Positions 1 to 8,500 of a stretch of 15,447 nt of DNA are shown one piece after another (the first letter of the stretch is position 1; the number at the start of each line of letters is the position of its first letter). Source of the stretch: Caryophanales bacterium UBA6448 (lineage in GTDB: Bacteria; Bacillota_I; Bacilli_A; RF39; UBA660). Position numbers and translations under genes: made by a program. Below the pieces are notes generated by a model. It worked only from the letters and a program-made list of their open reading frames with translations. It searched no databases and was not told the DNA's origin. The stretch is taken from NCBI GenBank assembly GCA_002439555.1, contig DJOC01000011.1, positions 1 through 15,447 of the forward strand, in the 5' to 3' direction.

Positions 1-1854
1 ACTGGAGCATTAGATAGTGAAACCTCACTGCAAATAATGAAGATTTTAAAAAATATTTCTAAAGAAAAGCTTGTAATAATGGTAACTCATAATAATGAAC
101 TTGCGAGCCTTTACTCTGATAGAATTATATCACTTAAAGATGGCATAATTATAAATGATACTAATCCTTATATTGATGAAATGATTAAAGAAAAAGTTAG
201 TAAAATAAAAAATAAATCAATGAGTTTTTTCACATCTTTATCTTTATCATTTAATAATTTACTTACCAAAAAATTTAGAACAATGTTAGTTTCTTTTGCT
301 GGATCAATAGGCATTATAGGCATTGCTTTAATTTTATCTTTATCTTCAGGTGCGACAAATTATATTAATAAAACTGAAAGAGAAACGCTTTCTTCATATC
401 CAATTACTATATCTAAGAATGAAACTAATTATAGTTTAATTATGCAAAATGCAAATGCAGAGGTTGAAAATAAAAATTGTAAAAAAAATACATTATGTAC
501 ATATGATGATATTTCAACTAACCCTTATATCCAAAAAAGCAATTATTCAAAAATTAATAATTTAAAAAAATTTAAAAGTGCTCTTGATGATAACATTGAT
601 AATATTAATAATTATGTTTTGGATATTAAATATTCCTACAATGTAAATTTAGAAATATATAATTATAAAACTCAAAAGAAAGTTAGTAGTATTATAAATA
701 ATTATGAAGCATCTATTTTTAGTGAACTTATTGATAATAATGATTTAATAAATGAACAATACGATTTATTATATGGAAAATATCCAGAAAAATATAATGA
801 ACTTGTTTTGATAGTTGATGAAAACAATCAAATTCCATTAAGTATAATTTATGCCCTTGATTTAATAGAAAATTTTGATATAAATGAATACTTAAATAAA
901 AAAGAAAAAACAGATATTAATATTAATTATGAAAACATAGTTAATGAAAAATATAAATTGTTAATTACACCTGACTATTATGAAAAAAATGGTGGTATTT
1001 GGGAAGACAAAAGTAATGATAAAGAATATATAAACAAAATAATGCAAAACAAAGAAGATATAAGTATTGTAGGTATTTTGAAAGTAAAAAATGAGTCAGT
1101 AAATGCTTCAAGCGGATATATTGGCTATACTAAAGCTTTAGCAAATTATATAATATCTAAGACTTTAGAAAAAGATATTGTTAAAGAGCAACTTCAAAAT
1201 AAAAATATTAATGTTTTAACAAAACAGAACTTTGATGATAGTTTTACTTATGATGATATATGTACATTACTTGGTATAAGTGATATAGATAATCCTTCGA
1301 AGATAAGTATTTATCCAAAAGATTTTGAAGCTAAAGAAAAAATCGAAGATATTTTAAATAAATATAATGAAAGTGCCTCTGAAGAAGATAAAATTATGTA
1401 TACAGACTTTGTTAAGATTTTAATGAGTGGAATAAATACAATAATTAATGTTATTACTTATATTTTAGTCGCATTTGTGGCTATAAGTTTAGTAGTTTCT
1501 TCGATTATGATTGCAATTATTACATATATAAGTGTACTTGAAAGAACTAAAGAAATAGGTATTTTAAGAGCAATTGGTGCAAGCAAAAAAGATATAAGTA
1601 GAATATTTAATGCAGAGACCATTATTGAAGGCGCTTTTGCGGGTAGTTTAGGAATATTCATAACGCTTTTATTAAATAAGGTTGTAGACAAAATAGTATA
1701 TAATCTATCTTCAGTAGCAAATATAACTTATTTATCATTTTATGCATGTATTGTTTTAATATTTATAAGTATTTTCTTAAGCTTTATCGCTGGCTTAATA
1801 CCTGCAAAAATAGCAAGCAAGAAGGATCCAGTAATATCACTACGAAGTGAATAA
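1..1854 (+). CDS. ABC transporter ATP-binding/permease fusion (FtsX/MacB-type permease), 5' truncated
   Basis: This is the 3' part of a fused ABC exporter-type protein, and its start lies upstream of the window. The frame is open from base 1 and begins with TGALDSETS, the D-loop after Walker B. The switch histidine follows in MVTHN (His codon at 88-90), so only the tail of the ATPase domain is seen. A first membrane segment lies at about bases 283-350. It is followed by a roughly 360-residue soluble, presumably extracellular region, then three hydrophobic segments from about 1430 onward. The conserved FtsX-permease stretch ERTKEIGILRAIGASKKDI lies near 1540-1597, and the protein ends in DPVISLRSE. 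This one-then-three membrane layout is that of MacB/FtsX-type permeases, which act mechanically rather than as classical pumps. The substrate cannot be read from the sequence. The first ATG, at base 37, is internal. The next gene, ftsW, starts within or just after its end. Confidence 0.9.
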   Translation, partial: TGALDSETSLQIMKILKNISKEKLVIMVTHNNELASLYSDRIISLKDGIIINDTNPYIDEMIKEKVSKIKNKSMSFFTSLSLSFNNLLTKKFRTMLVSFAGSIGIIGIALILSLSSGATNYINKTERETLSSYPITISKNETNYSLIMQNANAEVENKNCKKNTLCTYDDISTNPYIQKSNYSKINNLKKFKSALDDNIDNINNYVLDIKYSYNVNLEIYNYKTQKKVSSIINNYEASIFSELIDNNDLINEQYDLLYGKYPEKYNELVLIVDENNQIPLSIIYALDLIENFDINEYLNKKEKTDININYENIVNEKYKLLITPDYYEKNGGIWEDKSNDKEYINKIMQNKEDISIVGILKVKNESVNASSGYIGYTKALANYIISKTLEKDIVKEQLQNKNINVLTKQNFDDSFTYDDICTLLGISDIDNPSKISIYPKDFEAKEKIEDILNKYNESASEEDKIMYTDFVKILMSGINTIINVITYILVAFVAISLVVSSIMIAIITYISVLERTKEIGILRAIGASKKDISRIFNAETIIEGAFAGSLGIFITLLLNKVVDKIVYNLSSVANITYLSFYACIVLIFISIFLSFIAGLIPAKIASKKDPVISLRSE

Positions 1855-1867
1855 TATAATTATAGTA

Positions 1868-2956
1868 ATGAAAAAGTTAAAGATATTACTTTTAATTACT
1901 ATTTTTTTAATGGCATTTTATGGCATTATTATGATATATTCGGCATCAAGTGTATGGGCTGAATATAAGTTTAATGATGCTTTTCATTTTGCTAAATACC
2001 AATTTATCTTTTTTGTTATAAGTTTTATTATAATGTTAATTATCAAAAAAATAGATTATAACTTATATAAGAAGCATACAAATAAAATTTTATTAATTAG
2101 TCTTATTTTATTAATTTTAGTTTTAATTCCAGGTATTGGAACAATTAGAAATGGTTCAAGAAGTTGGTTCAAAATTGGGCCATTTGGACTTCAACCTAGT
2201 GAAATAGCTAAAGTAAGTTTAATTATTTTCCTTGCAAAGTATTTAGAGAAAAATCAAAATAGTTTAAGTAATATTAAAAAAAGTGTTTTTCCTGTATTGG
2301 GAATTATTTTCTTATTCTTTGGTCTTATAATGCTTGAACCGGATTTTGGAACTGGTATGGTTATTGTCTTATCACTTATGCTTATTTTATTTATAAGTGG
2401 TGTAAAACTAAAGTTTTTTGCTTCATTAGGTGTTTTAGGAATATTAGGGATAGCTGGGCTTATTATTATTGCACCATATCGTCTTAAAAGAATAATATCT
2501 TTTTTGAATCCTTGGTCAGATCCTTTAGGTAGCGGTTATCAAATTATTCAGTCTCTTTATGCTATAGGTCCTGCAGGGTTATTAGGTCTTGGTTTTGGCA
2601 AATCTATTCAAAAACAATTTTATCTTCCTGAACCACAAACAGATTTTATATTTGCAATTATTTGCGAAGAATTTGGCCTTGTTGGTGCACTAAGTGTAAT
2701 AGTTTTATTTATTAGTTTATTTTATATTATTTTAAAAATATCATTAAAACAAAGTAATTTATTTGCAAAATATTTATCTTTTGGACTTGGAATGCAAATA
2801 CTGCTTCAAGGGACTCTTAATTTATGTGTTGTAACTTCACTTATACCAGTAACTGGAGTAACACTTCCATTTTTCTCTTATGGTGGTTCATCACTACTCG
2901 TTAGTATGATAAGCATTGGAATAATACTTAATATCTGTGGAAATATAAAATATTAA
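1868..2956 (+). CDS. ftsW: SEDS peptidoglycan glycosyltransferase, FtsW/SpoVE family
   Basis: This is an integral membrane SEDS protein that polymerises lipid II into glycan strands, working with a class B penicillin-binding protein at the septum. It has about ten hydrophobic segments. Conserved stretches include GSRSWFKIGPFGLQPSE, EPDFGT (from residue 157), the loop PWSDPLGSGYQ with Trp216, and PEPQTDFIFAI. In the last of these, Asp259 matches the aspartate essential in RodA and FtsW. The C-terminus carries PVTGVTLPFFSYGGSS. The PEPQTDFIFAI and QSLYAIGP wording resembles SpoVE/FtsW more than RodA. A sporulation role cannot be told from sequence, so the symbol is a family-level call. I chose ATG 1868. 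A GTG at 1847 would add seven residues and overlap the upstream gene by 8 bases. Neither start has a Shine-Dalgarno sequence, but a TATAAT at 1855-1860 sits just before the ATG. Length (362 aa) is normal. Confidence 0.92.
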   Translation: MKKLKILLLITIFLMAFYGIIMIYSASSVWAEYKFNDAFHFAKYQFIFFVISFIIMLIIKKIDYNLYKKHTNKILLISLILLILVLIPGIGTIRNGSRSWFKIGPFGLQPSEIAKVSLIIFLAKYLEKNQNSLSNIKKSVFPVLGIIFLFFGLIMLEPDFGTGMVIVLSLMLILFISGVKLKFFASLGVLGILGIAGLIIIAPYRLKRIISFLNPWSDPLGSGYQIIQSLYAIGPAGLLGLGFGKSIQKQFYLPEPQTDFIFAIICEEFGLVGALSVIVLFISLFYIILKISLKQSNLFAKYLSFGLGMQILLQGTLNLCVVTSLIPVTGVTLPFFSYGGSSLLVSMISIGIILNICGNIKY

Positions 2957-2967
2957 TTTATATTTTA

Positions 2968-2997
2968 TTTACTATCCAATTAATGATATGTTATAAT
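2968..2997 (+). promoter_or_regulatory. Sigma-A-type promoter of the nucleotidyltransferase-PHP operon
   Basis: A perfect -10 box TATAAT lies at 2992-2997. A 4/6 -35 box TTTACT lies at 2968-2973, with an 18-base spacer. Transcription should start near 3004, giving a leader of about 33 bases. That leader holds a strong ribosome binding site, GGAGG at 3025-3029, seven bases before the ATG at 3037. The composition is AT-rich, so the -35 assignment is less certain than the -10. Confidence 0.6.
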
Positions 2998-3036
2998 GTT
3001 TAATAGATAATAGTACATAGTATTGGAGGTAGTAAT

Positions 3037-5361
3037 ATGGATAACAATTTAATAAAGCAGCAATTAATAGTTAAATATATTCAAAATGTTGCAAATCAAC
3101 TTAACCAACAATATAATGGTATTATAAACGAAGAAAAAATTAACCGTGCTATAGATATGTTTAAAGATTCAGAACTACCATATGAGGAAGTTGTTAAACA
3201 AATAAATGAATTAGTTGAGAAGACTATTCACATTTATCTTGAAAAAAAAGAGAAAAGATTTAATCCGGATTTTGTTAAGGAAAATCACAAGCAAATATAT
3301 AGTAAGTTAGAAATTTTGGTAAAAAAATTAAATGAAAATAATATAGATTATCAACTTGCAGGTGCATTATGTGCATATATAAAATATGGTGTAGAATCAA
3401 ATAGAACTCATGACGATATTGATATAAGTTTAAATGAAAATGATATTCCTAAATTTAAAAAAGTTTGTGAAGAAATGGGTTTACAATTTCACGATAATCG
3501 ATTAACCACAACAAGAGTTTTAAAAAATGGTATTCCCTCTGGTGAACATGAAGTGTTAGCTACTTTGGAGGGTTCAGATTTTCATATTGGTGCTTTTTGT
3601 TTTGAAAGAAAACAAGATGGGACTGTTATTAATAAAGTCTATTATCACGATGATTCAGGTCAGATTTTTTCTAGAGATGAAATAATTGAACCTGAACTAG
3701 CAAAAGAAATTTTTGGAAAAGAGCAAGTGAATTTTAAGGGCCAAAAATTAATAATTACACCACCAGAATTTGTTTATAGACTAAAAAAATATACTAAAAG
3801 TGATAAAGATTTAACAGATATTAATTTTATGAATGAGAGAATTAATAAAAATAAATTAGACCAAATTGAAAGGTTATCAATAACATCGACCATAGTGCAT
3901 ACTAAGGTAAAAGAAATTTTACAAAAATATAATTATAATGTCCAATTAAATAGTATTTATAATATTAATGAAGTTTTGGAATACTCTAAGAAAGTTGGTA
4001 TTACAAGTATTGGATTTGCTCCCAATATGCCACAGCCAGACCTTATTTTACCAGATGAAGAAAACAAAATGTTAAATTCTGAAGTAGAGGATTATATTGG
4101 TTCTATTAATACATTGAAAAATACTAATCCAAATATGGCAATTTTATCAGGATTTCAAGCAGAATTTGATCCTATGAAAGAGGCCTTTTTAGGTGAAATG
4201 AGAGAAAAAGTTGATTACATGATTTTAAAACAGCACTCTGTTCCTAAAGGATTAATCAATGTAACAGGAACTAATAATCCAAATTATCCTATAGAATATG
4301 CAAATATGGTATCAAAAGCAATTGATAGTGGAATATTTGATATTATTGCTCATCCAGATATATTTGTGCAGTTTAGGGGCACTATGAATAATGACGAAAA
4401 TAAAAAGTTATTTGACGAAAATAGTACTATTGCTAGTCAAATTATATGTGAAAAAGCAAGAGATATGGGATTGCCTATAGAACTAAATTCAAAAAATTTG
4501 GCTGAAGATAAAGACTATAGTTTCTGGAAAATTGCCCAAGAAACTGAGGAATTAAAGATACTTAAAAATGTAGATTTACTAAACGTTAATGAACAAATAC
4601 AGCTGGATACCAATGAAGTAATTCAATTGTTAAATGACAAAATTATTAAAACTGATTACAATCCAGTTATTGCTCGTCAAACCAATCCAAGATTACAAGA
4701 GGCTTTTAAAAGCCATCAAAAAAATGCATTGACTTTTGAAACTCATATGATAAATAGCATTGTAAATGGTGCTTTATCTACTGCTCAAGATGATCTTGAT
4801 ACTAATGCTTTAGCAGATATAATTGGCGCATCTTTAAATAATGTTAGTCAAAGTTGTACAAAATTCGCTACTGAAAAAGGAAAGTCTTTAGTAAAGGAAG
4901 TATCCAATCTTTCTGAGTCTGATGATTTATCAGTAAATGATACAAAATATAAAATTGAAAGAAAAAAGCAAGCTTATGAAGAAACCAATCAAGTTTTAAT
5001 AAACCAACAAAAAGCAATAGGAAATGCTAAAAATAATGTTTTAAATGCGATGAATATGGGATGTGAAACTAAAATGGAATATTCAAATATGATTGCCCAA
5101 ATGACCCAATATCAATCAACAAAACAGTTATCTCAAAAACCATTACTTGAAAGCCATATTACTGAATTTAGTCAATCAAAACTTGGACAAAAATCTTATT
5201 CTCCAGAATATGGGCAAGCAAGAAAAAAAGAAAATAAAAATAACAATAATTTTTCTAGTGGTTTTGCAAATTCAATATTTATTATTATAATTGTATTGTT
5301 TTTGATAATCGGTGCTATATTCATCGGCTGCATTCTTCATAAAACTGCTATAGGAGGTTAA
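3037..5361 (+). CDS. Membrane-anchored fusion of a nucleotidyltransferase-like domain and a degenerate PHP domain
   Basis: This 774-aa protein has four parts. Residues 1-85 are helical. Residues about 90-265 resemble a nucleotidyltransferase fold: AGALCAYIKYG, then RTHDDIDI giving a D127-x-D129 pair, a possible third carboxylate at D181, and a KD..D pattern at 257-261. Residues about 283-490 match a PHP (histidinol-phosphatase-like) domain: GFQAEF (E376), KQHSV (H400), FDIIAHPD (H439, D441) and IELNSK. Several usual PHP metal ligands look changed. The first HxH is HTK (H288, K290), the usual SDH is APN (328-330), and no closing D-x-H motif is seen. Residues about 550-735 are polar and helical. 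A hydrophobic segment at about 745-766, close to the C-terminus, suggests a tail anchor with the domains in the cytoplasm. The gene starts at ATG 3037 behind GGAGG and is first in an operon. The function is unknown. Fold-level calls are moderately sure; enzymatic activity is not. Confidence 0.85.
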   Translation: MDNNLIKQQLIVKYIQNVANQLNQQYNGIINEEKINRAIDMFKDSELPYEEVVKQINELVEKTIHIYLEKKEKRFNPDFVKENHKQIYSKLEILVKKLNENNIDYQLAGALCAYIKYGVESNRTHDDIDISLNENDIPKFKKVCEEMGLQFHDNRLTTTRVLKNGIPSGEHEVLATLEGSDFHIGAFCFERKQDGTVINKVYYHDDSGQIFSRDEIIEPELAKEIFGKEQVNFKGQKLIITPPEFVYRLKKYTKSDKDLTDINFMNERINKNKLDQIERLSITSTIVHTKVKEILQKYNYNVQLNSIYNINEVLEYSKKVGITSIGFAPNMPQPDLILPDEENKMLNSEVEDYIGSINTLKNTNPNMAILSGFQAEFDPMKEAFLGEMREKVDYMILKQHSVPKGLINVTGTNNPNYPIEYANMVSKAIDSGIFDIIAHPDIFVQFRGTMNNDENKKLFDENSTIASQIICEKARDMGLPIELNSKNLAEDKDYSFWKIAQETEELKILKNVDLLNVNEQIQLDTNEVIQLLNDKIIKTDYNPVIARQTNPRLQEAFKSHQKNALTFETHMINSIVNGALSTAQDDLDTNALADIIGASLNNVSQSCTKFATEKGKSLVKEVSNLSESDDLSVNDTKYKIERKKQAYEETNQVLINQQKAIGNAKNNVLNAMNMGCETKMEYSNMIAQMTQYQSTKQLSQKPLLESHITEFSQSKLGQKSYSPEYGQARKKENKNNNNFSSGFANSIFIIIIVLFLIIGAIFIGCILHKTAIGG

Positions 5362-5362
5362 A

Positions 5363-5536
5363 ATGGAAAATAAAAATGTATTAGAAACTAATTTTAATAG
5401 TGCTGAAAATGAACAAGATATAGATAAGTCACAATATGAATATTTAAAAGAATTAAATAAGAAATTAATTTTATTTAAGAAAAATAAACAAGTTAATAAA
5501 GATGCAGATGATAATTCAAAAGAAATAAGAAGGTAA
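5363..5536 (+). CDS. Small charged hypothetical protein (57 aa) between the two large operon genes
   Basis: I do not recognise this 57-residue protein. It starts at ATG 5363, one base after the stop of the upstream gene. A near-perfect ribosome binding site, AGGAGG at 5352-5357, makes translation likely. It ends at TAA 5534-5536, four bases before the next gene. The N-terminal third is acidic and asparagine-rich. The middle, SQYEYLKELNKKLILFKKN, looks like one amphipathic helix. The C-terminus is mixed-charge and ends in EIRR. There is no signal peptide, membrane segment or cysteine. The tight spacing means it is made with both neighbours, so a role as an adaptor or small partner of the large proteins is an inference from context only. 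Confidence 0.75.
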   Translation: MENKNVLETNFNSAENEQDIDKSQYEYLKELNKKLILFKKNKQVNKDADDNSKEIRR

Positions 5537-5540
5537 TAGT

Positions 5541-8500
5541 ATGAACTCTGCAGAAATTAAGAATTTTATTATTAATCATGAAAAAATCATACAGGATTTA
5601 GCTAATATTATAGATAGTTTACCGGTAGAAATTTCAGAAGAACTCGAAGAATTATTTAATTCAAATAATGTTAATAAAATATATAGCATTATTAGTAGTT
5701 ATTTTCCTAATAGTGGTTTGACTTTAACGAATTTAAAACTTAGCGTGTTTTTTCAAGACCCGAGATTAAAAGATCAACTTTTTACTCAAGAGGAATATAC
5801 CAGTGTTTTAAAAGAACTTGTAGATGTTTATGGTGACAATTTTTCACAGGTTTTAAATATAAATGATAAAGAAAAAAGTATGGAAAATTGGAACTTTTTG
5901 CTATCATTAAATGATCCAAAATATTCTGAAATATATAAAAATATTCTTGAAAAGAAGGTATTATCTGTTACAACAATAAAGGACTTTTTAGAACTTGTTA
6001 AAAATTCTAATACCAATTTTTTAAGTGAGGAATTAGTAATTAATTTCTTAAATAATGTTAGTAGTTTTGCTCAAAGCGATGCAGAAATATTAAAGTATTT
6101 ACCTAATTCAATACTTAAAGATGGAAAAATTGCTAAGATTTTTTTTGAAAAAGCAAGTATTTTAGATGTAAGCAAATATTTTGATTTAATTCCAAATGAG
6201 TTAAGAACACGTGATATGTGGGAAAAGATATGCACTTCAAATTTTAATTATATAAATCAAATCCCCAATACTAATATTGATCCGAGTATTACTCAAGAAG
6301 AGTATTCTAAGTGGCTAGAAAATGTAGTAGTAACATCTGTATCAAAAAATTTAGAAAATATAGTAAGTTATTTTAAAATAATAAATGATGATAAAATAAC
6401 TGTTTCTTTATGTCAAAAACTTGCTGAATTAGCACCAAATAATAAATGCCAAGATTTACTGCAATGTATACCAGAAAGATGCAGAACACAAAAACTTTAT
6501 GAAACTTTAGCATCAAAGGATGCACAAGTTTTAAGTGAAATACCATTAAAATCATTTGTTGCAAATATTTCAGAGGAAGAGTATGATAAATGGTTTGAAA
6601 ATTTGATATCACAAATTATTAAAAATAGCCATATTATAGACAAAGATAGAGACGCATTTAATCTTTACATATCTATACCTAAAGCAAAGATTAATGAAAG
6701 AATTTGGAATGAGTATTTGAATAAATGTTTGTCAGAAAATGCTGTATTAGATTATGCTTCCATTAAAAATCTTGACCCCAAAAATATAACTCCACAAATG
6801 GTTGAACGCGCAATGAGAGACATTGATGTCAGTGAAATAAGAGATTACCCATGCATTGATCAAAATTTAGAGGATATTCCTATTGAAAAAAGAGAGAAAT
6901 TTAAAAACTGGCAGAATTCACTTTCAGAGGAGCAAAAAGAAGATTATAGAAAATGGTATGAACAAATTTGGATTAATTCACTTAATAAAGGTCAATATAA
7001 GAATGTAATGAATCCTGGCGGTTTACTACAGTGCGTTCCTAAAAATGCAATTACCTTTGCAATGAAAAAAGTTTGTATAGAAAAAAGTTTTGATGGAAAA
7101 AATGTTTTTAGTTGTACTCCTATAGCAAAGTATTTACCATTACCCGAATCACCAGAGCAATTAAAGGAATATCAAGATTTACTAATATATTATTTAAATT
7201 TATTTCCTAAAGTTGATTATACAAATAAAGAAGCATTATTTCGTTTAAAATCTTTAACTGAAAATGTTGATTTGCTTAGTGATATTCCAAAAGAGTTTAT
7301 TAATGAAGGTATATTGCGAAAGGCAGTAGAAAAAACTATTCATTATTTAACTTATGCTGATGAATCATTACCGTATTTTGATGAACTATTAGATATAGCC
7401 TATAAATCTAAATTAGAAAGTTTAGGTAGAACTGAATTAACCTCAAAAGAACGCGAATTGTTGCATAAGTTTTATCTAAATAATGCAGATTTATTTAAAA
7501 CACTTCAATTGGAAGCACTAGACTCTAAAATACTTAATACTATTGGTGAGGATTGTTTAGAAAAAATTGTGAGATATAAAGATACACAATATCTTATTTT
7601 AAATATAGCAAAAACTGAAAATAAATTAAAAACCCTAGGTTTTGCTTTAAATAATTTAAAGTCAGATAATTTATTTATTGAACCTCTTATTGAAAAAATA
7701 AGTGATTCTATTACACATCAAAATAGTTCCAAATTTAGTAGTGATTCAGTTTTTTTAGATTTAGTATCTAAACGAATAGATCAAAAAGACAAACCTTTTA
7801 CTGATTATGAAAAAATAATTATATCTTATTTAACACTTAATCCTCAGGAAGGGAAGAAAATAAAAAATTATGAAGACATTTTAACATTTGTAGAAAGGAA
7901 AAATAATGAATTAGAAAGCATTATCAATAATAATAGTTCTACTTTATTAGATGTTAAAAGAGCTTATTTAGAAATGATAACAGGACTAGATTACGAAAGC
8001 ACTATTAACTTAATAAAAATGTATGGTAATGACCCAGAGGAGTTATTACAGTATTATAATAATGTTAGTCCTGATTCTTATAAAGAACTAAGTGAAAAAG
8101 AAGCTTTAGAAATAATTATTAAGTTAAAATCTTTAATTGAAACAGCAGATATAAATCTTATTAAAAGTGAATTTCAAAAAATTGTAAGAGGGGAAAATAA
8201 GGAAACTTCATATTTAAGATATCAAAAATGTTGCACACTAGAAAACTCTTTAAGAAGAGCTTATGGTAGAGATGTAACTAATTCTCTTTCAAAAGATTCA
8301 AATACTTTACCATTAAAAGAATATGTGTACAATGGTGAAAAATACTATGTAAGAAATGTTGAAGGTAATTTTAATAGAATGGTTAGTTTACTCGGAGCAT
8401 ATCGTAAATCATCATCTTCAGAGGGCGATATGTATGATAGATGGAATACTAATCAAATGGCAGATAATCATGCACTATGTTATAGTTTAATAAATCAATC

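Noticed and set aside
1458..1691. Antisense open frame inside the ABC permease region, and similar ones at 5828-6016, 6373-6612, 9623-9910 and 14285-14488
   Set aside because: They mirror well-supported genes, lack family motifs or evident ribosome binding sites, and arise readily opposite AT-rich coding sequence.
1847..1867. GTG start for ftsW giving seven extra residues and an 8-base overlap
   Set aside because: It has no ribosome binding site, and the added residues are not needed before the first membrane helix. ATG 1868 fits the family better, though it cannot be fully excluded.
2941..2965. Hairpin AAATATAAA / TTTATATTT at the end of ftsW as a terminator
   Set aside because: The 9-bp stem is entirely A/T and has no good T tract, and such hairpins are expected by chance at this composition.
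3346..3840. AbiE-type toxin-antitoxin nucleotidyltransferase
   Set aside because: The domain has a related sequence style, but no AbiEi-like antitoxin gene is adjacent and the protein is a large fusion with a membrane anchor.
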